Of a DNA stretch of 64,000 bases, positions 36,594 through 45,396 are shown in pieces. Made by a program: the position numbers and the translations under genes. Source of the DNA: Deltaproteobacteria bacterium (GTDB taxonomy: Bacteria; Myxococcota; Polyangia; Haliangiales; Haliangiaceae); the NCBI GenBank assembly GCA_018262455.1, contig JAGSPR010000004.1, forward strand, positions 1 to 64,000. The letters run 5' to 3'. Each line of letters begins with the position of its first letter. The stretch's first letter is position 1. The notes under the pieces are model-generated. The model saw nothing but the letters and a program-made list of their open reading frames with translations. It was not told where the DNA came from and did no database searches.

Positions 36594-39056
36594 ATGTCAC
36601 GGGACCGCGCGTCGGATGCCGACCCCGGCAAGCAGGGGCCCCACACCGACGGGCCCCACGTCCAGGCGCCATCGAGCGGCCTCGAATCCACGATCGGTCC
36701 CCCTCCCCCCGCGGCGGGGAAGACCCAGCTCGGGATCCCGGCCGCCCCCGAGCGCGTCGCCGGCCATCTCCAGGATCTCGCCGCGCTGCCGGCGATCGAT
36801 CCCGCGCTCTACGCGATCGGCATCGAGATCGGGAAAGGTGGGATGGGCCGGATCCTCGCGGCGCGCGATCGCAAGCTGCGACGCAACGTCGTCCTCAAGG
36901 TCCTGCCTGCGGGCGACCAACCACGCCACATCACCGAGCGGTTCGAGCGCGAGGCCCTGATCACCGCGCGGCTGCAGCACCCTTCGATCGTGCGGGTCTA
37001 CGATGCCGGTACGCTCGATGGCGACGCGTTCTACGCGATGGAGCACGTGCGCGGCCAGTCGCTCGATCGGGTCGTGGCGGCCGCCGATGATGCGCAGGCG
37101 CGGCTCGCGTTGCTGCCGCACGTGATCGCGATCGCCGATGCGCTCGCGTATGCACACAGCGAGGGCGTGATCCATCGCGACCTCAAGCCGGCGAACGTGC
37201 TGGTCGGCTCGTACGGCGAGACCATCGTGATCGACTGGGGCCTCGCGAAGGATCTGCGCGCCAACGACTCGTTCGATCCCGGCCGGATCGGGCCCGCGGC
37301 CGGCGGTCCCACCGGGCCGGCGGGCACCGGCGGGCTGACGATGGTGGGCGCGGTGATGGGCACCCCCTCGTACATGCCTCCCGAGCAGGCGCGCGGCGAG
37401 CGAGCCGACGAGCGCAGCGACGTCTACGCGATCGGCGCCATCCTCTACACCATGCTCTCGGGGACGCCTCCGGTCAGCGGGGACCGCGCGCTCGATGACG
37501 CGCGGGCCGGCGGGGTCGCGCCGCTGCGCGAGCGTGCCCCCGAGGCGCCGCCCGAGCTGGTGTCGATCGCCGAGCACGCGATGGCGTACGAGCCGGCCGA
37601 CCGCTACGCGACCGCGCGCGAGCTCGCCGACGAGCTGCGGCGGTTCGCGGCCGGCAAGCTGGTCGCCCGGCACACGTACTCCACCGGCGCGCTGATCGGA
37701 CGGTGGCTCAGGCGCCATCGCGCGCCGCTCGCGGTCGCGGTCGTCACCCTGGTCGTGCTCGGAGGGCTGTCGATCGTCAACATCGAGCGCCTCGTGTCCG
37801 AGCGCGACGCCGCGGCGCACGCGAGCACCGAGACCAGGGCGGCACTCCAGCAGCTCGAGGACCAGACCGACAACCTGGTGCTCCACGAGGCCGAGCGCGT
37901 GCTCGTGACCGATCCGTCGCGTGCGATCGCGTGGCTCACGCGGCTGTCGAGTGCCGGGCTCGGCAAGCCCCGGGTGCGCGAGCTCGCCGACGAGGCAGGA
38001 CGTCGCGGCGTCGCGTTCGAGCTCGCCGGCGCCCACGACGACATCGCGCGCGTCGTCGCGGTCAACGCCACGACCGCCTACTCCGCGAGCGACGACGGCC
38101 ACCTCTGGCGCTGGCGGCTCGCCGCCTGGCGCGGCGATGACCTGTCGGGCCACACCGGGCCGATCGAGGCGCTCGCGGTGTCGGCCGACGAGGGTTGGCT
38201 TGCGAGTGCTGGCACCGATCATGTGGTGCAGGCCTGGGACCTGTTCAACGCGAGCAGCCGCCCGCTCCCCCACCTCGCGGCCGTGCGGGGCCTGGCGTTC
38301 TCGCCCGACGGCAACCTGCTCGCCTCGACGAGCGCGGACGGCATGCTCCGGGTGTGGAAGGTGACGACCGGCGAGGGCCGCGAGCTGCTGCACGACGCGC
38401 ACGCGCTGCGCCCCGTCGTGTGGAGCCTCGATGGCAAGCGGCTGTGGACGGGCACCGACGATGGCCGCGTCCTCGAGCTCGACGTCGCGACGGGCAAGCT
38501 CACGGCGACCCTCCGGCCGCACACCACCGAGGTGCTCGTGCTCGCGCTGGCTCCCGACGGCACGCGGCTCGCGTCGTGCGGTCAGGATGGTCAGGCGTTC
38601 GTGTGGACGATCGCGGATCGCCACCCGAACCGGCTCGCGGGCGACGGCGTGCGCGATCTCGGCTGGACGCCGGACAGCACGCGCATCGTGACCGCGGGAC
38701 GTGATCCCGCGGTCCGCGTGCTCGAGCTCGCGACGGATCGGGTGACCCTCCTCGCCGGCAGCAAGGCCGGCGTGAACAAGCTGGCGGTCAGTCCCGACGG
38801 CAGCTCGATCGCGACCGCGGGGATCGACGGCAAGGTCCGCGTGTGGCCGATCGGCGGCGGTGCGCCCCGCACGTTCGAGGGTCATCGCGGGCCGGTGAGG
38901 ACCGTGACGTTCACGCCGGATGGCACGAGGTTGCTGTCGGCGAGCGATGACCGGCTGCGGCTGTGGCCGCTCGCGCCGCCGCCCCCCGCACCCGCGGGCC
39001 CCGAGCTCGCGCAGTGGCTCACCACCCGCACGAACCTGGTCGTCGCCCCGCCCTGA
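36594..39056 (+). CDS. Ser/Thr protein kinase with C-terminal WD40 repeats
   Basis: 820 aa. ATG 36594 is preceded by TACGAT at 6 nt; the open frame upstream is a shadow of the metzincin gene. After a Pro/Gly-rich head of about 75 residues the kinase runs to about residue 350: GKGGMG loop, VVLKVL lysine, HRDLKPANVL catalytic loop, IDWGLAK (DWG instead of DFG, a variant common in these phyla) and YMPPEQARG. One transmembrane helix near residue 385 (VAVVTLVVLGGLSIVNI), a coiled-coil linker, then at least five to seven WD40-like units (LAFSPDGNLLASTSADGMLRVWK, LAVSPDGSSIATAGIDGKVRVW). The propeller is probably extracytoplasmic and senses or binds a ligand. It is a one-gene unit. Confidence 0.9.
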   Translation: MSRDRASDADPGKQGPHTDGPHVQAPSSGLESTIGPPPPAAGKTQLGIPAAPERVAGHLQDLAALPAIDPALYAIGIEIGKGGMGRILAARDRKLRRNVVLKVLPAGDQPRHITERFEREALITARLQHPSIVRVYDAGTLDGDAFYAMEHVRGQSLDRVVAAADDAQARLALLPHVIAIADALAYAHSEGVIHRDLKPANVLVGSYGETIVIDWGLAKDLRANDSFDPGRIGPAAGGPTGPAGTGGLTMVGAVMGTPSYMPPEQARGERADERSDVYAIGAILYTMLSGTPPVSGDRALDDARAGGVAPLRERAPEAPPELVSIAEHAMAYEPADRYATARELADELRRFAAGKLVARHTYSTGALIGRWLRRHRAPLAVAVVTLVVLGGLSIVNIERLVSERDAAAHASTETRAALQQLEDQTDNLVLHEAERVLVTDPSRAIAWLTRLSSAGLGKPRVRELADEAGRRGVAFELAGAHDDIARVVAVNATTAYSASDDGHLWRWRLAAWRGDDLSGHTGPIEALAVSADEGWLASAGTDHVVQAWDLFNASSRPLPHLAAVRGLAFSPDGNLLASTSADGMLRVWKVTTGEGRELLHDAHALRPVVWSLDGKRLWTGTDDGRVLELDVATGKLTATLRPHTTEVLVLALAPDGTRLASCGQDGQAFVWTIADRHPNRLAGDGVRDLGWTPDSTRIVTAGRDPAVRVLELATDRVTLLAGSKAGVNKLAVSPDGSSIATAGIDGKVRVWPIGGGAPRTFEGHRGPVRTVTFTPDGTRLLSASDDRLRLWPLAPPPPAPAGPELAQWLTTRTNLVVAPP

Positions 39057-39133
39057 CCGGTTCCTCGCCGCTGGCCGATCCTATGGGGGCCGCGCGGCTT
39101 CCTTCCGGCGTCGCGCGCACCACACTCGCGCGC

Positions 39134-40435
39134 ATGTACGGGTTCCAAGATCTTGCCGAGCAGTTCCTGATCCGAGCGCGACCCGGCTGGCTGCTGCACA
39201 GGCTCGCCCGCGTGCCGGTCCCCGTGCTCCATGTGGATGCGATCGCGTCGCGCAGTCCCGGACCGGCCACGGGGCAGCCCGCGGCGAGCCCGCTGGTCGA
39301 GCCGATCACGCCCCGGCCCACGCCGGCGGGCGTGCTCGATGGCGACGTCGTGATCAAGGACCAGATCGATGTGGCCGGGTGCCGGACCGGGGTCGGGGCC
39401 GAGGACGGCGGTGAGATCGCGGCCCAGGACGCCATCATCGTCGCGCGGATCGTGGCCGCCGGCGGACGCGTGATCGGCAAGGCGAAGATGACCGAGCTCG
39501 GGATCGACGGCATCGGCTCGGTGATGCACTACGCGATGCCGGAGAACCCGCGCGCGCCCGGGTATGCCCCCGGCGGCTCGAGCACCGGGACCGCGGTGGC
39601 GGTCGCGAGCGGGCTCGCGCGCTACGGGGTCGGCGGCGATGGGCTCGGGAGCATCCGCATCCCGGCGGCGTTCTGCGGGCTGGTCGGACTCAAGCCGAGC
39701 CGAGATCGGCTGCCGCGCGACGGCATCCGAAGCCCGGTGCGCACGCTCGACGCGGTGGGGCCGATCGCGCGGACCGTGGCCGACTGTGCCCGGTTCTGGC
39801 AGGTGATGGCCGGCGAACCGATCGCGGACGTCGCGGCCTGGCTGCCGGAGCGCATCGGCGTGCCGCTCGGATCGTTGCGGCCCGCACGCGCGATCGGACG
39901 CGCGTTCGATCGCGCGCTCGCCGCACTCGGCGTCCTCGTCGAGCAGTTCGAGCTGCCTGGACTCGCGAGCGCCACGTTCCTCGGCGGCATGATCGGGGCG
40001 CACGAGATGTCGACCGGTCCATTCGCCGATCGGCCGCGGACGCGGGCCGGGCGGATGAGCCGCGCGCTCGGCGGCGCGATCTCGGTGGACGACGCCGTGC
40101 ACCTCTATCGCCAGCGCGACGCGCTACGCGCGGCGACCGGGCGGGCCCTGGAGCGCACGCCGATCCTCGCGCTGCCGACGACCGCGATCCCGCCGCCCGC
40201 GCTCACCCCCGCGCTGCGCCGGGGAGGGGCCGAGCTATTCCTGCTCCGCGCGCTTGGCGCATACACCCCGCTGGCGAACCTGACCGACCTGCCTTCGATC
40301 GCCGTGCCGTGCGGGGTCGACGATCGAGGCCGGCCCCTGTCGATCATGTTCGTCGCGGGCCGCGGCAGGGAGGCGGAGCTGCTGGGGCTGGCGGCCGCGG
40401 TCGAGCAGACCGGGCTCGGGACGGCACCGATCTGA
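39134..40435 (+). CDS. Amidase-signature family hydrolase
   Basis: 433 aa. Ser-cisSer-Lys triad elements: Lys in GDVVIKDQIDVAG, cis-Ser in GGSSTGTAVAVASG and the nucleophile Ser in GDGLGSIRIPAAFCGLVGLKPS. The GGSS loop reads GGSSTGTA rather than GGSSGGSA. It is related to GatA and aryl/fatty-acid amidases, but no gatB/C lie near, so a catabolic amidase is more likely. Start ATG 39134 (MYGFQDLAEQFL); an in-frame ATG at 39083 is weaker. CACACT is 7 nt before the start, the same as in the next gene. Confidence 0.85.
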   Translation: MYGFQDLAEQFLIRARPGWLLHRLARVPVPVLHVDAIASRSPGPATGQPAASPLVEPITPRPTPAGVLDGDVVIKDQIDVAGCRTGVGAEDGGEIAAQDAIIVARIVAAGGRVIGKAKMTELGIDGIGSVMHYAMPENPRAPGYAPGGSSTGTAVAVASGLARYGVGGDGLGSIRIPAAFCGLVGLKPSRDRLPRDGIRSPVRTLDAVGPIARTVADCARFWQVMAGEPIADVAAWLPERIGVPLGSLRPARAIGRAFDRALAALGVLVEQFELPGLASATFLGGMIGAHEMSTGPFADRPRTRAGRMSRALGGAISVDDAVHLYRQRDALRAATGRALERTPILALPTTAIPPPALTPALRRGGAELFLLRALGAYTPLANLTDLPSIAVPCGVDDRGRPLSIMFVAGRGREAELLGLAAAVEQTGLGTAPI

Positions 40436-40471
40436 CGTCGTCAGAGGCCCGGTGATGCCACACTCGGGGGC

Positions 40472-41413
40472 ATGGCGCGTTTGTCCCAGGTCCTGGTGCT
40501 CGCATGTGTGTCCTCGCCGGCGTTGGCGCAGCGCGCGATCAACGACCCGCGGAACAGCGTGGGCGTGCCCCACCCCGTGCCATGCCCGACGGTCGCCAAG
40601 CCGAAAGCCGATCCCAAGTTGCTCGCGGCCACCGGCTCGCTCGCCGGGTTGCTCGTCGATCCCGACGGGTTCTTGCGCCCGGAGATCGGGATCGCCGAGG
40701 CCGTCGCCCTGCTCGGCGATCCGGTCCTGTGCGACCACGCGGCGAGCTCCGCGTACATGAATCTGTTCCTGCTGCCGCGGTCACCCGGCGCGCAGCGGAT
40801 CGAGCTCGAGACCAAGGACGACGCGCTGATCGGGATCGTGGTCGAGCTCGATCCTCCCGTCACGGTCGATATCACGGCGCTCACGAAGCGCCACGGCAAG
40901 CCCAGGCTCATGCCGGCCCCGCCCGATTCGTCCGAGCCCGGCGGCAACAGGTACGCGCGCACGACCGCCCACTTCACCGGCCAGCTGATGTTCCGGCATC
41001 GCCGCGGCGACGAGCCGGCCGCCGGCTGGAAGGTCCACCAGCTGATCTTCCGCCGCTCGGCACTCGCGGACGAGCTCCCCGAGGGATTCCACACCGCCGC
41101 CGATGTCGATCGCCTGATCGGGCTCGCCCTGCGCGCAGCGCCACCCGCGCCCGTCGACTTCTACGGCACGATCGGTGTCGTCGACAAGGTCACCGGCGAT
41201 CACATCTCGTTTGGCCCCGCGTTACCGGTGCGCAACGTCGCGAGCGCTTCGATCGAGAAGCGCACGCGTGGTGGTCGTGACTACTTGCACGCCGTCACGA
41301 TCAAGTTCGCCAAGCCGATCGCGATCGGCTCGCCCGCGAAGCTCACGGGCGTCACGCGGACCATCACCAAGGGCAAGCTCACCGCGATCGAGATCGTTCG
41401 CGACGAGCCATGA
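40472..41413 (+). CDS. Exported protein, unknown function
   Basis: 313 aa. Signal peptide MARLSQVLVLACVSSPALA, cleaved before Gln. The mature protein has an alternating strand/loop pattern, two Cys near the N-terminal half (VPCPT, VLCDH) that may pair, and a C-terminal strand repeat (FAKPIAIGSPAKLTGVTRTITKGKLTAIEIV). No family recognised. CACACT stands 7 nt before the ATG. Convergent with the M23 lipoprotein gene, 18 nt between stops. Confidence 0.7.
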   Translation: MARLSQVLVLACVSSPALAQRAINDPRNSVGVPHPVPCPTVAKPKADPKLLAATGSLAGLLVDPDGFLRPEIGIAEAVALLGDPVLCDHAASSAYMNLFLLPRSPGAQRIELETKDDALIGIVVELDPPVTVDITALTKRHGKPRLMPAPPDSSEPGGNRYARTTAHFTGQLMFRHRRGDEPAAGWKVHQLIFRRSALADELPEGFHTAADVDRLIGLALRAAPPAPVDFYGTIGVVDKVTGDHISFGPALPVRNVASASIEKRTRGGRDYLHAVTIKFAKPIAIGSPAKLTGVTRTITKGKLTAIEIVRDEP

Positions 41414-41431
41414 CGTTGGTCCCGCGGTGCT

Positions 41432-42346
41432 TCACTCGTTCTGCGACGTCGGCATGACGATCCGGCGGTTCGCGCACGAGGCAGCGACGGGCCACTCGTC
41501 GAACGGTTTTGCCAGGCTTGGATAGGTCGCGTTGACCCAGAAGCTGCCCCACGGCACGTAGCCTGCACTGCAGCCCCGGCCATCGGCGCCGCACTCGCAC
41601 GTCGTGGCACCGGCGTGGACGCCGCTGACCTGGTAGTGAAGGTGGATGCCGGTGGACCACCCCGTGGTGCCCGCCTGCGCCAGCGGCTGGCCAGCCACCA
41701 CCGTGCCGCCACACAGGATCCCCGGCGCCAGCGAGTTCCCCTTGAGGTGGAGATACGTCGACTGGGTGCCGTCGCCATGATCGATCACGATCATGTTCGC
41801 CTGGTTCACGCAGCCGCTGGTCCCGCAGCCCGTCGTGCTGTTGATCTTGAGGTGGCTGATCGTCCCGCCACGCGCCGCGACGATCGTGAACTCACCGCCA
41901 CTCGACCAGTCGTAGGAATAGCGATCGGTCCCCACATGATCGCCACAGCACGAGTCATTGCAGTCCTGCGTGAGCCGCATCGTGACCGCCGGCTTCCATG
42001 GCAGGCGAAACGTGTCGCTCCCACTCGGGGTCGGCGCCCTGCAATGATCGGCAACCCCCGCCGACTCCGTGACACAGCCGGCCGGACACGACAGGGCCGA
42101 CGTCGGCACTCGTCCGGCGCCGGAACAGGTGTAGAGCAACGACGGGTCGCCGTTCGCGACCTGGTCGTCGCCGCAGTACCGACCCGCCTGTTGACCCAAG
42201 CACTTCGTGGTCGGGTCGACGGCGTCACTCTTGCCGTCACCGTCACCTTCACCCTCACCCACAGCCCCACTGTCAGGGTCGACCGCACAGCCGCCCAGGA
42301 CGCATCCGAGGAGAAACATTGAACAGATCACCTGCCGGGTCGACAT
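41432..42346 (-). CDS. M23-type peptidoglycan endopeptidase lipoprotein
   Basis: 304 aa. Lipobox LGGC with Cys20, then an acidic Gly/Glu/Asp linker, a short Cys-rich module (CLGQQAGRYCG...CSGAGRV...CPAGC) and an M23 domain. Zinc ligands: His and Asp in HVGTDRYSYDW, then STYLHLKG and the terminal GIHLHYQV (H-x-H). Extra Cys in the C-terminal 50 residues are likely disulfides. It cleaves peptidoglycan cross-links, either its own or those of prey. Start ATG 42346 is set by GGAGG 6 nt before. Confidence 0.88.
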   Translation of the reverse strand: MSTRQVICSMFLLGCVLGGCAVDPDSGAVGEGEGDGDGKSDAVDPTTKCLGQQAGRYCGDDQVANGDPSLLYTCSGAGRVPTSALSCPAGCVTESAGVADHCRAPTPSGSDTFRLPWKPAVTMRLTQDCNDSCCGDHVGTDRYSYDWSSGGEFTIVAARGGTISHLKINSTTGCGTSGCVNQANMIVIDHGDGTQSTYLHLKGNSLAPGILCGGTVVAGQPLAQAGTTGWSTGIHLHYQVSGVHAGATTCECGADGRGCSAGYVPWGSFWVNATYPSLAKPFDEWPVAASCANRRIVMPTSQNE

Positions 42347-42423
42347 CGAGGTCCTCCGGCACCGGACCTGTGCAACCGGTATGCCTTACTGAACGTAACA
42401 CACCGATGGGGTGGCTAGCAGAG

Positions 42424-42454
42424 TTGCCGGTGGCCGAGTGGCTCGTCGTACGAT
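42424..42454 (+). promoter_or_regulatory. Promoter TTGCCG-N19-TACGAT
   Basis: Followed by GGAGGAAACTT and the ATG at 42472, so this transcript has a short leader with a strong Shine-Dalgarno, unlike the leaderless group. Confidence 0.4.
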
Positions 42455-42471
42455 GGGGCAGGAGGAAACTT

Positions 42472-43302
42472 ATGGTGAGATTCGCTTTGCGCGGTGGCTT
42501 CGTTTCACTGCTCGCGATCATCGGGACTGGTTGCGTGGCGAAGAGCTCGGGCACGATCGAACGCGCGGACTCCCAGGCTGCGGGTGACGCCCTCGGCAAC
42601 GGCATCGAGGACAGCGCCGCGGCTTTCGGGCCCCTGAATGTTGGTGCCACGGCCGACGCCCAGTGCGTCACGCTCGGTGGCGACATCGCCGATACCGACG
42701 CCGACCACATCCCAGCGAACGCGACGTTGACGTTTGACTGCACCAGCATGGCGCTCGGGTTGACGGGCGCGCTGACCGGCACGGAGAGCGTGGTCGACGA
42801 TCAGCCCGCGGCGGCCGCGTGGGCGTTCACCGCCTCTGCGAACTTCCATGCCTCGCTCACCGGATCCCTCGGTGCGTCGATCGTCCGCGACTGGAATGGT
42901 CAGATCGTGGCGACGCAAGCCAGCCAGGCCGGCCCGTTCGCGCTCGACCGCGCGCTCGACGTGGTCACCGTGTTCACCGGTGCGAACGGCGGTTCCACGA
43001 CCGTCACCGAGGCGAACGACTGGACGATCACGTACACGCCACAGCTGGTGTTTACTCCCGGTGGCGCGATCGTCACCGGAACCGTGAGCGCGGCCGGGAC
43101 CTGGGACGTGACGGTCGGTGACAAGGGCGCCAATGCGGCCCTCGCGACGCCCACGCCCCTCACGCTGACGCCCTCGTGTGCGACGTTCGTGACCGCGGGA
43201 ACGATCACCGGGACGTATCTGGGCGGCGGGGTCACGAACACGATCACCGTGACCTGGACGGCGTGCGGACAGCGCACGGTGACGTTCGCCCAGGCTCGGT
43301 GA
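42472..43302 (+). CDS. Lipoprotein, beta-rich, unknown function
   Basis: 276 aa. Start ATG 42472 has a perfect GGAGG. Lipobox TGC (Cys21). The mature protein is Thr/Ala/Gly/Asp-rich and repeats strand patterns (TITYTPQLVFTPGGAIVTGTVSAAGTW, TITGTYLGGGVTNTITVTW), a likely beta-sandwich or beta-helix. Three Cys may pair. No family recognised. It is divergent from the M23 lipoprotein; the two starts are 126 bp apart. Confidence 0.7.
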   Translation: MVRFALRGGFVSLLAIIGTGCVAKSSGTIERADSQAAGDALGNGIEDSAAAFGPLNVGATADAQCVTLGGDIADTDADHIPANATLTFDCTSMALGLTGALTGTESVVDDQPAAAAWAFTASANFHASLTGSLGASIVRDWNGQIVATQASQAGPFALDRALDVVTVFTGANGGSTTVTEANDWTITYTPQLVFTPGGAIVTGTVSAAGTWDVTVGDKGANAALATPTPLTLTPSCATFVTAGTITGTYLGGGVTNTITVTWTACGQRTVTFAQAR

Positions 43303-43476
43303 CTCCACCGGGGCGACCGGCGTGAGGTGATTCGATCACCGCGGGTTGCGGTCCATGGCCAGGCTCGGCTCGATCGATCCACGCAGCTCGATCTCGAGCT
43401 GCCCGATCGCCGAGGAGCGATCGCCCTCGACAAGTTTCTCGGGTACCCAGAGATCTCGATGCTAGCGTTGCTGGCG

Positions 43477-44223
43477 ATGCCCGTGCGCCACGTCGCCCTG
43501 TCAGCCATCCTTGCGGTCGGAGTCGCGGCCGTTGGACTCGCGTGCTCGGGTGAGCCCGGCCTGGCACCCGCTCCCCAGCTGCCGGTGCCCGCACCGGTGC
43601 GATCACCGGATCGCCCCGGTCGGATCGTGGTCCAGCTCAGCGATGAAGCGACGAACTACGGCCTCAAGCTGCCGTTCGAGGTGCGTGGCGCCGAGGGCTC
43701 GCTCCTGGTCAAGACGCCCGGTCGTCAGGTCCTCGTGTTGCCTTCCCATCCAACCGAGCTCGTCCCGCTCGTCGTCGACCAGGCCGGCGTCGTCTGGTTC
43801 CGCATCGCCCCAGGGGAGGACGTGATGCTCAGCGACCACCCGTGCTGCTTCCTCGAGTACGCAGGCAACAAGTACGACGACGCGATCGCGACTTGCGCCA
43901 GGCCGCACGAAGCGCTCTGCCCTGATCCACTCGACACGGTCCAGCCCGGGCTCGCCGACGACAAGGTCTGCGGGGAGCGTCGGCGCTGCGTCCGCTATCC
44001 CGAGGTCCGGCTGGTGGCCCGCGGCGCGACCGAGGACTCGCCGTACGAGCTCGCGCCCACCGATCTCTCGAACCTCTACCATCTCCCCGAAACGTTCGCC
44101 GGCAAGCCGCTCGAGCCCGCCGCGATCGCCGTCGACCGCGCGTACCGCTATACGGTCTGGATCGACGCGGGGCGCGTCGTCCGTGTCCGGCGCGATGAGC
44201 GCGTCAAGCCGCTTCCGGCGTGA
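43477..44223 (+). CDS. Lipoprotein, Cys-containing, unknown function
   Basis: 248 aa from ATG 43477 (MPVRHVALSAILAVGVAAVGLAC), lipobox GLAC; ATG 43459 is in frame and also possible. TAGCGT lies 8 nt before ATG 43477. The mature N-terminus is Pro-rich. The core has six Cys, with DHPCCFLEYAG and CARPHEALCPDPL as clustered pairs, so disulfides are likely. No recognised family. Convergent with the repeat lipoprotein at 44243, 19 nt apart. Confidence 0.65.
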   Translation: MPVRHVALSAILAVGVAAVGLACSGEPGLAPAPQLPVPAPVRSPDRPGRIVVQLSDEATNYGLKLPFEVRGAEGSLLVKTPGRQVLVLPSHPTELVPLVVDQAGVVWFRIAPGEDVMLSDHPCCFLEYAGNKYDDAIATCARPHEALCPDPLDTVQPGLADDKVCGERRRCVRYPEVRLVARGATEDSPYELAPTDLSNLYHLPETFAGKPLEPAAIAVDRAYRYTVWIDAGRVVRVRRDERVKPLPA

Positions 44224-44242
44224 TCTCGAGTGCCGCTGCTCC

Positions 44243-45148
44243 TCACAGGATGATCGCGGTACACGGGTTGAAAGCGCAGGAGTTGACGAACCGAAGCGCC
44301 TGGACGGACGACACCTGATCATCGACCGTCCCCCAGAGACCGTCGGTGCCTGGATCGCTGTAGACGGTGAGCTTGAACAGCTCGCCTCCGTCGCACTCGT
44401 AATCGGCGCGCGATCCGATCTCGTCGTCCTGCGTCCCCCAGACGCTATCCGGACCTGGACCACGGTGGTGGAACAGCCTCAAGAACAGTGCCGGTACCTG
44501 CCAGTCGTACTCGAACAGGGCATCGATCGGATCGTCGGGATTCCCCCACGTCATGTCCGGTCCTGGATCTCGGTGAAACCGCGACTCGCCTGGCTGCGCG
44601 TCGGTCACGAAATTGGCGAACGAACCCCACGATGAGATCTTGTCGTCCGACGTACTCCACGTCGCGTCTGGGCCTGGATCCATGTAGCTCGTCTGGTCCA
44701 CCATCCGACCTTGATCGTAGGTGAGGCTCATCCGGCTGCGTGCGTGATCATCGTTGGTCTTCCAGATGCCATCTGGACCCGCGTCGTCATACGCGAGGGT
44801 CTGCGCAGGTCGTTCGAAGGGGCTCTCGAAGTCTGTGAGCTCGACGGAGACGATGACGTCGTCTCCGGTCTTCCAGGTGCCGTCCGGACCGGCCTCGTAC
44901 GCGATGCTGGTCCTCCGCAGCCCGGCGCCATCGAAGCTCATCACCGTGCGCTTGATGATCGGATCGTCGGCCGTCCCCCACGCCCCATCGGTTCCCGGCG
45001 CGCCGGAATGGAGGAGATCCAGCTGACAGCCATCCTGGGATCCATCGCCTGGCGCGTCCGGTTGAGCTCCCGAATCCCGCTCCGGCACGCCACATCCGCC
45101 AAGACCCACGACGACACCGAACAGGATGCGCAGCATGGCGACGGGCAT
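44243..45148 (-). CDS. Lipoprotein with seven GxDxxW acidic repeats
   Basis: 301 aa from ATG 45148 (ATG 45136 is an alternative). Lipobox GLGGC. The rest consists of seven repeats of about 35-45 residues, each centred on the unit G-P/T-D-x-x-W-x-x-x-D-D (for example GPDGTWKTGDDVI, GPDATWSTSDDKI, GTDGLWGTVDDQV). Asp-rich turns of this form often bind calcium, as in thrombospondin type 3-like or EF-like loops; that function is inference. Intervening segments are strand-like with many aromatic residues. It ends in a pair of Cys (NSCAFNPC). Likely a surface-anchored binding protein. Confidence 0.75.
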   Translation of the reverse strand: MPVAMLRILFGVVVGLGGCGVPERDSGAQPDAPGDGSQDGCQLDLLHSGAPGTDGAWGTADDPIIKRTVMSFDGAGLRRTSIAYEAGPDGTWKTGDDVIVSVELTDFESPFERPAQTLAYDDAGPDGIWKTNDDHARSRMSLTYDQGRMVDQTSYMDPGPDATWSTSDDKISSWGSFANFVTDAQPGESRFHRDPGPDMTWGNPDDPIDALFEYDWQVPALFLRLFHHRGPGPDSVWGTQDDEIGSRADYECDGGELFKLTVYSDPGTDGLWGTVDDQVSSVQALRFVNSCAFNPCTAIIL

Positions 45149-45384
45149 ATCAGATCGGTTGCTGCGCATGGGGCAGATTTCGATCCGCGGCATCACGACC
45201 TGACGCAGCGTCAAGGCACGCGGTCGCGCGAACCGGACGGTCCCTGACCCCGGCGCTCGGCCCGGTTGGTCCGGCCTTGCGCCGACGGCTCTCCACACGG
45301 CCCTGATCGCCGAATTCGTCACCTGAGTCGTCCTCACCCCCCCGGCCGAGATCGGTTTTGGATGGACGTGTCGCGCGTGTCGCT

Positions 45385-45390
45385 TATGTT
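45385..45390 (+). promoter_or_regulatory. -10 element TATGTT, leaderless arrangement
   Basis: TATGTT stands 6 nt before ATG 45397 of the glycoside hydrolase gene. Confidence 0.4.
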
Positions 45391-45396
45391 GCCGCG

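Noticed and set aside
42225..42262. Hexamer-like GTCACC repeat as an intergenic element like those at 32 and 34 kb
   Set aside because: It lies inside the M23 lipoprotein gene and encodes its acidic Gly/Asp/Glu linker in frame.
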